From Bryobacteraceae bacterium (GTDB taxonomy: Bacteria > Acidobacteriota > Terriglobia > Bryobacterales > Bryobacteraceae), in NCBI GenBank assembly GCA_030041495.1, contig JASHNT010000119.1, positions 1 to 43,461 of the forward strand: a stretch of DNA of 43,461 bases. The letters are read 5' to 3'. Positions 23,807 through 31,280 of this stretch are shown here, in pieces. Position 1 is the stretch's first letter; each line of letters opens with the position of its first letter. The notes under the pieces were generated by a model. It was not told the DNA's origin. It was given only the letters and a program-made list of their open reading frames with translations, and searched no databases. The translations under genes and the position numbers were made by a program.

Positions 23807-25783
23807 ATGCCCTTACCCGATTCGTCCCGTCGCGCCATCTCAGCCGCTTACATCGGGCTGGTGCTGGCATGCGGGCTGGCCGTCCTGGCCATCGATCTAA
23901 GGTTCTGGCATCAGCAGGATTGGATTCGCTACCTGGTTTACTGCGTAATCGCCTTAGTTGCTTCCGGTATGAAGGTAAAACTGCCGGGAATCACGGGCAC
24001 GATGTCGATGAACTTTCTCTTCGTGCTCATCGGCGTTGCCGAGCTGGGGCTGCCCGGAACCCTGGTGATGGGTTGCCTCGGCATCCTGGTGCAGTCTTTG
24101 GTCTTTGCGGCACGGCGGCCGAAGCCGATCCAGCTCGTGTTCAATGTCGCGAGCATTGCCTGCTCAATCCAGGTTTGCTACATCGTCCATTACCTCGTTT
24201 CAAACACCGGGATCTTTGAAGCGCCCGTGCGATTGCTTTTTGCCGCCATCGCGTACTTCGTCACCAACACCCTGTCGATTGCAATCGTGATCGCATTGAC
24301 CGAGGGGAAACCGGTCTGGTTGGTCTGGCGCAGTTCCTATCTGTGGACCTTCCCGAATTATCTGGTTGGCGCGGCGGTGGCCTGGGGAATCGACGCTCTA
24401 AGCAAGACCCTGGGATGGCAGACTTCGCTGTTGAGCTTGCCCGTTCTCTATTTGCTCTTCCGGACCTTCAGTCTCTACATCCAGCGTCTGGAAAGCGAGA
24501 AGCAGCAGGCGGAAGACCGCAGGTCCCACGCTGAGGAGGTTGCGGCCCTGAACCGGCGCGCCATTCAGACCCTGGCTCTGGCCATCGAAGCCAAGGATCA
24601 AACCACCGCGGATCATCTCGAACGGGTCGAAATTTATGCGATTGGGGTCGGCAAGGAATTGGGCCTGAGCGAGAGCGAGCTCGATGCTTTGCGCGCAGCC
24701 GCGCTGTTGCATGACGTCGGCAAGCTCGCGGTGCCCGAATACATCATCTCCAAGCCGGGAAAGCTGACACCGGATGAATTCGAGAAAATGAAGACTCATA
24801 CCATCGTTGGCGCTGAATTGGTCGAGCAGATCCGGTTCCCTTATCCGGTCGCTCCGATTGTGCGGGCTCATCACGAGAAGTGGAATGGGACGGGTTATCC
24901 GGACGGACTGGCCGGCGACGCGATCCCCATAGGCGCTCGAATTTTGTCCGCGGTGGATTGTCTTGATGCTCTCGCCTCGGACCGTCAGTACCGGCGCGCG
25001 CTGCCGCTCGACCAGGCGATTGCGGTAATTCAGGCGGAGGCCGGCGTGAGCTTCGACCCCAGAGTCGCGGAGGTGTTGACCCGCAACTATATCGAACTTG
25101 AACGCAAGGCCCGTCAAGGAGCCAAGAATACACGCGTCAAACTGTCGACGGACGTCAAGGTCGCCCGAGGCGACGCCCCGGCGGCGGGATTCGAGGCCGC
25201 GCGAGCTAACGCCCAGAGCGAGGATTTGATCCGCTTCGGGGATTCGATCGGCGCTCCGGAACGCCAGGCGCAGTTATTGGCGGAGCTCATTGAAAGCTTG
25301 GAACGCGCCGCAAATCAGGAAGCAATATTTGCCCTGCTTCGTGAAAACCTGAGTGGCGTGATTTCATACGATGTCATGGCCGTTTACTTGAAGCGCGGTG
25401 AGGTCCTGGTTCCCGCAGCCGTGGCCGGCGAGGATTACGGGCTCTTCGCTTCACTGGAGATTCCGGTTGGCACCGGCTTGTCGGGTTGGGTGGTGGAGAA
25501 CGGAAAATCGATCCTCAACGGCAACCCCTCGGTGGAACCGGGCTATATGAACGATCCCACCAAATTCAGTCTTTTGAACTCGGCGTTGGCCGTTCCGGTC
25601 GAAAACCAAACGGGGATAACCGGCGTTCTGTCCCTGTATCGCAAGGAGCGCGATTCGTTCTCGACGGCGGAAATGACCGTGTTGCTTTCCGCGGGGCTGG
25701 CTTTGGGGAAATCGCTACACGCCATGCTCGGCCAGAATGCCACGAGCGCGACTCTCGTCGGAACTCGGACCTCCGGCATCTAA
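23807..25783 (+). CDS. membrane HD-GYP phosphodiesterase with GAF domain
   Basis: 658-aa protein. About seven or eight hydrophobic segments fill residues 10-225. A coiled linker (about 225-250) leads to the HD-GYP domain (about 250-430), with HDVGK at 302-306 and HHEKWNGTGYP at 355-365. The consensus D before the G is N here. A GAF-like domain follows (about 490-640). HD-GYP proteins hydrolyse c-di-GMP to pGpG and GMP. The membrane part and GAF domain probably sense signals; the order HD-GYP then GAF is less common than GAF first. No GGDEF or EAL domain is present. Its 3' end overlaps the peptide ABC ATPase gene by 69 bp on the opposite strand. There is no clear ribosome-binding site, and AAGGCGTCA repeats sit at its start. 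Confidence 0.92.
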   Translation: MPLPDSSRRAISAAYIGLVLACGLAVLAIDLRFWHQQDWIRYLVYCVIALVASGMKVKLPGITGTMSMNFLFVLIGVAELGLPGTLVMGCLGILVQSLVFAARRPKPIQLVFNVASIACSIQVCYIVHYLVSNTGIFEAPVRLLFAAIAYFVTNTLSIAIVIALTEGKPVWLVWRSSYLWTFPNYLVGAAVAWGIDALSKTLGWQTSLLSLPVLYLLFRTFSLYIQRLESEKQQAEDRRSHAEEVAALNRRAIQTLALAIEAKDQTTADHLERVEIYAIGVGKELGLSESELDALRAAALLHDVGKLAVPEYIISKPGKLTPDEFEKMKTHTIVGAELVEQIRFPYPVAPIVRAHHEKWNGTGYPDGLAGDAIPIGARILSAVDCLDALASDRQYRRALPLDQAIAVIQAEAGVSFDPRVAEVLTRNYIELERKARQGAKNTRVKLSTDVKVARGDAPAAGFEAARANAQSEDLIRFGDSIGAPERQAQLLAELIESLERAANQEAIFALLRENLSGVISYDVMAVYLKRGEVLVPAAVAGEDYGLFASLEIPVGTGLSGWVVENGKSILNGNPSVEPGYMNDPTKFSLLNSALAVPVENQTGITGVLSLYRKERDSFSTAEMTVLLSAGLALGKSLHAMLGQNATSATLVGTRTSGI

Positions 25784-26560
25784 GTTCGAACGTCCGGGTA
25801 CATTCGGGATCGCAGCAATAAGCCTTCGCGTATATTCGTGCTGGGGCCGCGCGAAAATCTCTTCGGCTAGGCCACATTCCACGATCGTTCCCTGGTGCAG
25901 AATCGCTACCCGGTGGCACAGCGACGCGACAGAGGCAAGATCGTGAGAGATGTAAAGGATGGCGATTCCATAGCGGCGGTTCAGGTTCGCAAAGAGGCTC
26001 AGAATTTCACCTTGAGTTACGCTGTCGAGCGCGCTGGTGGGCTCATCGGCCAGCAGCAGAGCCGGGCGATGGAGGATCGCCAGCGCAATCTGGAAGCGCT
26101 GCGCGAGCCCGACGCTCAAGCTCCTGGGATATTGCCGCAAAAAGGAAACCTCATCCGGCAGGCTGACGCTTTGGAGCAGCGGTTTCCAGTCGGGAGAGCC
26201 CTCCTGGTGCGCCCGCCACGCCTCGTCTAGTTGCGCACGCAGTCGCAAATTCGGATTCAGGGCAGCCAACGGACTCTGCGGCACGAAGCCGATCGCTTTT
26301 CCGCGCACGCGCCGCATTTCGCCATCCCTCAAGCTAAGCAGGTCGCGTCCCTGAAAGTGAATCCAGCCCGTGCACTTTCCGCCCTTTAAGGGAAGCAGCC
26401 CCAAAATCGACGACGCGATGGTACTTTTGCCCTCGCCGCTACGGCCCACCAGCCCGACAATCTCCCCTTGGCCGATCTCGAACTGAACGTCGCGCAATAC
26501 GGCTCCTTTGCCTCGATATTCCGCGGAGACGCGATAGCTCAGCAACGGTTCGGAATTCAC
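25715..26560 (-). CDS. peptide-type ABC transporter ATP-binding protein, unusual signature motif
   Basis: 281-aa ATPase of the Opp/Dpp type from a GTG start at 26558-26560, coupled to the binding-protein stop (GTGA). Walker A is GRSGEGKST (39-47), the Q-loop is Q95, Walker B is 'ALLLADEPTSALD' (about 167-179), and the H-loop is H206 in 'YISHDLA'. The signature is LSVGL (148-152) where Opp/Dpp proteins have LSGGQ or LSGGM. 'HEYTRRLIAAIP' is the usual C-terminal motif, followed by a 24-residue tail that overlaps the HD-GYP gene. Only one ATPase gene is visible, while Opp/Dpp systems usually have two, so it may act as a homodimer. Confidence 0.9.
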   Translation of the reverse strand: MNSEPLLSYRVSAEYRGKGAVLRDVQFEIGQGEIVGLVGRSGEGKSTIASSILGLLPLKGGKCTGWIHFQGRDLLSLRDGEMRRVRGKAIGFVPQSPLAALNPNLRLRAQLDEAWRAHQEGSPDWKPLLQSVSLPDEVSFLRQYPRSLSVGLAQRFQIALAILHRPALLLADEPTSALDSVTQGEILSLFANLNRRYGIAILYISHDLASVASLCHRVAILHQGTIVECGLAEEIFARPQHEYTRRLIAAIPNVPGRSNLDAGGPSSDESRARGILAEHGV

Positions 26561-28161
26561 TGCGCCCCGCCTTGCCTCCCGGGAGCGATCGTCAGCTCTT
26601 CCGCATTCCAAAACGTGTGCGGGAGGAACACGGCGGGTTTCGCTCCGGCGAGCCGCGGAGAAACAGCGACCAGCGCGTTCGGATGCAGTAGATAAATTAC
26701 CGGCTCCTGCTGATGCAGGATCTCCTGCACGCGATCGAAGCTGGTCTTGCGCGCGTGATAGCCGGCGGTCGCGGCCTGCGCCAGCATGAGCCTGTCGATT
26801 TCCGCTTCCCACGGAGTCGCGGGCGTCTTCTGCGACGGATTCCAGGGATGGTTGCTGGCCGAGCTCAGCAGCACGTTCATCATCTCGCTGGGATCGGCAT
26901 CGACGTTGGTGAGTCCCAGAAGACACGCTTCGTAATTCATGTTCCGGCTGATCCGTTCGATCAGCGACGGAAAATCCAGCGTCACGATCGTCACCTTCAC
27001 TCCCACCTTTCCCAAATCCTGCTGGATCATGGTGGCCATTTGCTCGCGGGTTTTGCTGCCCGCATTAGTGATGATGGAAAACTCGACTGGGTTGCCGTGG
27101 CGGTCCCTCAGGACGCCCTTGTCAAGACGGAACCCGTCCCGGGAAAGCTCGTTGGTTGCTGCGGCTGGGTCGAATGGGTCCGGCTTAAGCGCAGTGTTGA
27201 ACCAGAGTTTGTTCGCCGGCGATTCCAAGCCCGCGGCGGGACTCGCGTGGCCGCGATAAACAACACGGCTGAGATCCGCCCGGTTAATCGCCAGCGAAAT
27301 CGCCCGTCGAAACGCCGCGGATTGGAACCACTCGCGCTTCGCATCTGGAATGTCCCCGCGCTGGGATTCATTGAACCAGAGGAACTCCGAATCGAGTGTG
27401 GGGCCGGCATCGATCGCGGCCCCCGGCATCTCTTTGGCAAGCCGGTCAAACAATTCGGGAGAAAGCTTTTCGATCAGGTCAAGCTCGCCGCGCCGGAAAC
27501 GCAAGTACTCCAGATCGCGATTCTGTTCGATGTCGAAGACGACACCGTCGACACGCGGCAAAGACGACTTCCAGTACAATGGATTTCTCCGCAAACGAAT
27601 CGAAACTCCCGGCCGCCGCTCGTCGATCACGAATGGTCCCAATCCGGGTGCCGGCCGCTGCGCCGCTTTTGCCGATACAATCGCGACCTGGTCGAACAAT
27701 CTTTCAATCGACGCAGTGGGAGCGGGGAAGTCCGCAATCACCGAATAGGTTCCTTCGGCGTGGACCTTCACCGCGCCATGTTCGGTCTTGAACGTATCCG
27801 CCGTTGGGGAATGTAAAGCCGGGTCGAGCATTCGTTCGAAGCTCCGCACCACGTCTTCGGAAGTAAACGGCGAGCCATCCGGAAACTTGACTCCCTGGCG
27901 AAGCTGAAAAACAATCCGCTTTCCATCCGGGGAGGTTTTCCAGGACGCAGCGAGCTCCGGCTCCATCTGCTGGGTGTAGCGGTTGACACGGATCAACACG
28001 CCCTCGGTCAGATAGGCGATCGCATCGGCCGATTCATCCGCTGCGAGCCAGGGATCGAGAGTCTTTGGCTCGCCGTGCAACGCCAGGTGCAAGTCGGCCG
28101 GAATCGCCGGGGCGAGGAAGACTCCCAAAAGCGCAACGAAAATCAGGCGGTGAAGTGTCAT
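26557..28161 (-). CDS. extracellular solute-binding protein, peptide/nickel family (SBP_bac_5)
   Basis: 534-aa periplasmic binding protein. A signal peptide (about 1-22) precedes 'LHLALHGEPKTLDPWLAADE', the standard opening of family 5 proteins. Other typical motifs are 'YLTEGVLIRVNRYTQQMEPE' (about 50-69), 'VVFQLRQGVKFPDGSPFTSE'-like sequence and 'FRRAISLAINRADLSRVVY'. No lipobox Cys is present at the cleavage site, so it is soluble or held by the membrane transporter. It overlaps the next permease gene by 4 bp. Peptides are the likeliest ligand, but family 5 proteins also bind nickel, heme or oligosaccharides. The frame is open far upstream, but the ATG at 28159-28161 starts the signal peptide. 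Confidence 0.92.
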   Translation of the reverse strand: MTLHRLIFVALLGVFLAPAIPADLHLALHGEPKTLDPWLAADESADAIAYLTEGVLIRVNRYTQQMEPELAASWKTSPDGKRIVFQLRQGVKFPDGSPFTSEDVVRSFERMLDPALHSPTADTFKTEHGAVKVHAEGTYSVIADFPAPTASIERLFDQVAIVSAKAAQRPAPGLGPFVIDERRPGVSIRLRRNPLYWKSSLPRVDGVVFDIEQNRDLEYLRFRRGELDLIEKLSPELFDRLAKEMPGAAIDAGPTLDSEFLWFNESQRGDIPDAKREWFQSAAFRRAISLAINRADLSRVVYRGHASPAAGLESPANKLWFNTALKPDPFDPAAATNELSRDGFRLDKGVLRDRHGNPVEFSIITNAGSKTREQMATMIQQDLGKVGVKVTIVTLDFPSLIERISRNMNYEACLLGLTNVDADPSEMMNVLLSSASNHPWNPSQKTPATPWEAEIDRLMLAQAATAGYHARKTSFDRVQEILHQQEPVIYLLHPNALVAVSPRLAGAKPAVFLPHTFWNAEELTIAPGRQGGAQ

Positions 28162-28961
28162 ACGGGGTAGTCCTCTCTTGGAAGGATCAACTGTAAGCTG
28201 CCGACGACGGCCGCCAGTAAGATCGCGGGTGCCAGCAAATAAGGTTGGTCGAGGGGCGAGACGCCTTCCAGTTCGCGCAGCAACCCTCCCCAGGACGGCA
28301 GCGGTTCCGCGACGCCCAAACCGAGCATGCCCAGCGTGGTCTCCGTGAGGATGTACGCCGGGACGGCGATCCAGAACTGCGCCAGAAGCACCGGCGTGAC
28401 GTTCGGCAGAAGCTGGCGCAGCAGCACGCGCCAGGAGCTGTAGCCTCGCGCTCGAGCCATGAGTACGAACTCCGAATCCATCAGCGATGCGACCGCCGCG
28501 CGGACAATGCGCGCCGGCGCGGCCCAGCCCATCAGGCCGAGAAGGGCGAACGTGATCGCAACCGAGGCTGCCGGCGACACATCCAGCGGTAAACAGGCGC
28601 GAACGATCAGTAAAAGAAGCAGCCAGGGAACCGAAAGGAAGAAGTCCGCGGCCGAAACGATCGCGCGATCCGTGAATCCGCCGGCGTACCCCGCGATTCC
28701 TCCCAGCAGCCCCGCGGCGAGGCAAGATAGCAGCGCTGCCGCCGGCGCCAGTAGCAACGATACTCGCGTTCCGTACAGCAGGCGCGATAACCGGTCTCGT
28801 CCCACCGCATCTGTTCCTAACGGAAACTGCGCCGAGGGCGGAGCGTCCGGCAACTCCCGAAATTGCTGATCGTAACGCCCGGCGGCCCATCGCTCCGGCA
28901 TCAGCGCGCCTGCCGCGACCAACGCCAGTAACAGGATTGCTCCGATTCGCGCCGCCTTCAT
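28158..28961 (-). CDS. peptide ABC transporter permease (DppC/OppC type)
   Basis: 267-aa membrane protein. A short N-terminal segment is followed by a loop with 'FPLGTDAVGRDRLSRLLYGT', the classic DppC motif, and five or six hydrophobic segments. The cytoplasmic EAA-like coupling loop 'LMARARGYSSWRVLLRQLLP' follows, then 'LTETTLGMLGLGVAEPLPSW'. The start at 28959-28961 overlaps the DppB-like gene stop by 4 bp. It is the second permease of the importer and pairs with the DppB-like protein encoded upstream. Confidence 0.93.
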   Translation of the reverse strand: MKAARIGAILLLALVAAGALMPERWAAGRYDQQFRELPDAPPSAQFPLGTDAVGRDRLSRLLYGTRVSLLLAPAAALLSCLAAGLLGGIAGYAGGFTDRAIVSAADFFLSVPWLLLLLIVRACLPLDVSPAASVAITFALLGLMGWAAPARIVRAAVASLMDSEFVLMARARGYSSWRVLLRQLLPNVTPVLLAQFWIAVPAYILTETTLGMLGLGVAEPLPSWGGLLRELEGVSPLDQPYLLAPAILLAAVVGSLQLILPREDYPV

Positions 28962-29833
28962 GCCGTATCTCCCGCTCCCGGACGTCCGGCGCGCAAGCCA
29001 GGGGCCTCGGACAAACTCATTGCCAGAGTGGTTGCCAGTCCCACCAGCATGGTCAAATTCATTAGCAGGGGCAGATCCCGCGCCGTCGCCGCCTGCCATG
29101 CCAGGCGGCCAAGCCCTGGCGATCCGCAAATTGCCTCGACCGGAATCGCCGCACCGATGGCCATGCTCGCCGAGGAGGCGAGAAGCGCGAGCAGTTGCGG
29201 CGCGGCATCGGACAGGACTTGCGTGCGGAGGATGGTCCATTCGCGAATGCCTCGCGCGCGCGCCACCTCAACGTGCGCCGAGCCGTAGGCCTGGACCAGG
29301 ACGTTTCGGGCGAAGCGAAAGATGCGTGGCGCCAGAACCACGATCAGTACCGCGCCGGAAGCCGCGCCGGCGGTCAAGCAGAAGTACGCGATCAATGCGG
29401 CTGGCAAGCTGAGAACGAGACCGGCAGCGCCGCTCGAAGCTGCATCCCAGGCCCAGGCGCGGCGAAAACGCCCCACCGGAATCGCGCATCCGAGCCCGAT
29501 CAACCATCCCCCAATTAAGCCGATGGCGAGTTCGCGCAGCGTTTCCGGAGCACGGTCCGCAATCAACTGCCGGACCGGAGCGCTGTTCGACTCGGAGTAG
29601 CCCAGATCGCCATGCGCCAATCCGCGGAAATAGCCGACCAGGTTCTTCGCGAGGTTTCGATTGTGTTCCTTGTGGGCCCGCAAAGCGGCCAAGCTGTCTT
29701 CGCCGAGCTGCTGGTTGAGTTCCCGTTCGTCTACAAACGTTCCCGGGGAGTAGCGCACCAGCACCGCAGCCGCGACGCCAGTGACCAAAACCAGCGCGAT
29801 CATCCGCGCCATTTCGCGAGAGAAACGCTTCAT
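28958..29833 (-). CDS. peptide ABC transporter permease (DppB/OppB type)
   Basis: 291-aa membrane protein, first gene of the importer operon. An N-terminal helix is followed by a large extracytoplasmic loop (about 30-100) with 'GYFRGLAHGDLGYSESNSAP', typical of DppB. Five more hydrophobic segments follow, with the coupling loop 'VARARGIREWTILRTQVLSD' and the motif 'AICGSPGLGRLAWQAATARD'. The final residues are Gly/Arg/Ala-rich. No Shine-Dalgarno sequence is visible before the ATG at 29831-29833. The gene is divergent from the sigma-54 activator, 148 bp away. Confidence 0.9.
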   Translation of the reverse strand: MKRFSREMARMIALVLVTGVAAAVLVRYSPGTFVDERELNQQLGEDSLAALRAHKEHNRNLAKNLVGYFRGLAHGDLGYSESNSAPVRQLIADRAPETLRELAIGLIGGWLIGLGCAIPVGRFRRAWAWDAASSGAAGLVLSLPAALIAYFCLTAGAASGAVLIVVLAPRIFRFARNVLVQAYGSAHVEVARARGIREWTILRTQVLSDAAPQLLALLASSASMAIGAAIPVEAICGSPGLGRLAWQAATARDLPLLMNLTMLVGLATTLAMSLSEAPGLRAGRPGAGDTA

Positions 29834-29848
29834 GTTACATGCGTTTAT

Positions 29849-29894
29849 CGGTCAGGTACCGGCAAGACGTTACCCGTACGGCTGTACCTGTCCG
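29849..29894. promoter_or_regulatory. 11-bp inverted repeat in the importer/activator gap
   Basis: CGGTCAGGTAC (29849-29859) and GTACCTGTCCG (29884-29894) are inverted copies matching at 10 of 11 positions, with centres about 35 bp apart. They flank the candidate sigma-54 promoter. They could be operator or enhancer sites for the activator encoded next door. Confidence 0.5.
29861..29876 (-). promoter_or_regulatory. candidate sigma-54 promoter (-24/-12) of the peptide importer operon
   Basis: On the minus strand the sequence CGGGTAACGTCTTGCC has GG and TTGC with exactly 10 nt between GG and GC, as in -24/-12 promoters (consensus TGGCAC-N5-TTGC). The T before GG is C here, and the CAC part does not match. 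It would start transcription near 29850, about 17 nt before the DppB-like ATG. A sigma-54 activator gene lies next to it. Confidence 0.35.
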
Positions 29895-29981
29895 AACTCA
29901 GGCGTTCCCCGCAGTCACATTGGTGCGAATTGCTGATAGGCGCATACGTGATTCCGGCTAACACTGTAAATAGCGCTCCTT

Positions 29982-30947
29982 ATGCACGGTTCACCAGAGA
30001 AGTGTGAGTTTCTAGACGCAACCGCAATCTTCACCAGTGAGCAAATGAAGCAGCTCCTGGAGCAGGTGAAGCGAATTGCGGCCAGCAACGCCACCGTGCT
30101 TATCAGCGGCGAGAGCGGATCGGGAAAAGAGGTGATCGCCCGTGCGATCCATCATTTTTCGGCGCGCTCGGCAAAATCATGGGTGGACGTAAATTGCGCC
30201 GCGCTTCCCGAAAACCTTCTGGAAAGCGAGCTGTTCGGGTATGAGAAGGGTGCTTTCAGCGGCGCGGATTCCGCGAAGCCCGGGCTCTTCGAAATGGCGA
30301 ACCGCGGCACGCTGTTTCTCGACGAGATCGGCGAACTCGATCCCAAGATGCAGGCCAAGCTGCTTCGGGCGCTGGACGGGTCCAGCTACTATCGCGTCGG
30401 CGGCGTGCGCAAGATCTCGGTGGATGTCCGGCTGGTGACGGCGACCAACCGCGATCTGAAGCAAGCCGTGAAGGAGGGCCGTTTTCGAGCCGACTTGTAT
30501 CATCGCCTCTCCCAAATCAGGATTCCCGTTCCGCCTCTCCGCGAAAGACCGGATGACGTTTTACCCCTGGCGTTACATTTCCTCGCGGAGCAAAAGCCCG
30601 GGATGACCTTTTCCAAGCCGGTGGCCGAAAGGCTGTGCGGGTATAGCTGGCCGGGAAATGTGAGGGAACTGCAAAATGTGGTCATCCGCTCCGCGGTTCT
30701 CTCGCGCGGCAAGGAGATCGTGTTGCAAGACCTGCCGGAGGAACTTCTGAACAATGCGTTTTCGGCAAGCCTCGCAGGCATGGCAATGCTTCCCCAACTG
30801 GAAAGAGAGGCGATCGTGAAGGCCCTCGGCGAAAGCGGGCAACAGCGTTTGGCCGCCGAAAAACTCGGGATCTCCCGGCGAACGCTGCAGCGGCGAGTCA
30901 AACAGTACGGCATCGCCAACTCGAAGTCCGCTTCCATGACGCATTAG
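29982..30947 (+). CDS. sigma-54-dependent transcriptional activator without receiver domain
   Basis: 321-aa enhancer-binding protein made only of the AAA+ domain and a Fis-type helix-turn-helix, like PspF. Walker A is GESGSGKE (43-50). The sigma-54 contact loop is GAFSGA (90-95) instead of GAFTGA. Walker B is 'LFLDEIGEL' (about 111-119). '[20 protein letters not shown]' is typical of sensor regions, and '[12 protein letters not shown]' follows. The C-terminal helix-turn-helix is '[20 protein letters not shown]'. With no sensory domain, activity is probably set by a partner protein or by level. It is divergent from the peptide importer, and its stop is 1 bp before a PilZ-like gene. The Ser in place of the loop Thr occurs in some natural activators. 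Confidence 0.93.
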   Translation: MHGSPEKCEFLDATAIFTSEQMKQLLEQVKRIAASNATVLISGESGSGKEVIARAIHHFSARSAKSWVDVNCAALPENLLESELFGYEKGAFSGADSAKPGLFEMANRGTLFLDEIGELDPKMQAKLLRALDGSSYYRVGGVRKISVDVRLVTATNRDLKQAVKEGRFRADLYHRLSQIRIPVPPLRERPDDVLPLALHFLAEQKPGMTFSKPVAERLCGYSWPGNVRELQNVVIRSAVLSRGKEIVLQDLPEELLNNAFSASLAGMAMLPQLEREAIVKALGESGQQRLAAEKLGISRRTLQRRVKQYGIANSKSASMTH

Positions 30948-30948
30948 G

Positions 30949-31242
30949 ATGCCTATGCCACAGTTCACCAGCGACCGCCGAAAAGTCCGTGACCGGAGAG
31001 TTGCTTGGCGGCAGGCAACCGAAGGAATCGTTGAGATCAGTTTCTCGGACCCCGTACCAACCAGGATTCAAGCGGAGCTTCTGGAAACCAGCACGGTTGG
31101 TTTTCGGGCATCCTACGACGCCAAGGCCCTCGAGCCGGGGCGCGAGGTCAGCTTCGCGCGCAACGGCCGGCGCGGCGACGCGCGGGTGATATGGACCCAG
31201 GTGGCCGGTGGCCGCAGGGTGAGCGGTTTTCTGTTGCTGTAA
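30949..31242 (+). CDS. PilZ-like protein
   Basis: 97-aa protein. The arginine-rich stretch 'SDRRKVRDRRVAWRQ' (about 8-22) resembles the RxxxR c-di-GMP-binding box. 'LLETSTVGFRASYDA' sits where PilZ domains have (D/N)xSxxG, but the first residue is E. The beta-strand pattern 'EVSFARNGRRGDARVIWTQV' fits the later part of a PilZ barrel. c-di-GMP binding is plausible, not certain. The gene starts 1 bp after the sigma-54 activator stop, so the two are probably co-transcribed. An alternative ATG lies two codons later (30955). Confidence 0.72.
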   Translation: MPMPQFTSDRRKVRDRRVAWRQATEGIVEISFSDPVPTRIQAELLETSTVGFRASYDAKALEPGREVSFARNGRRGDARVIWTQVAGGRRVSGFLLL

Positions 31243-31280
31243 TGCGGCGCAGGAGAAACAGCCTAGGAGGGAAATGAAAC

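Noticed and set aside
29921-29933. Sigma-54 promoter toward the activator gene
   Set aside because: GG and GC are separated by 8 nt instead of the required 10.
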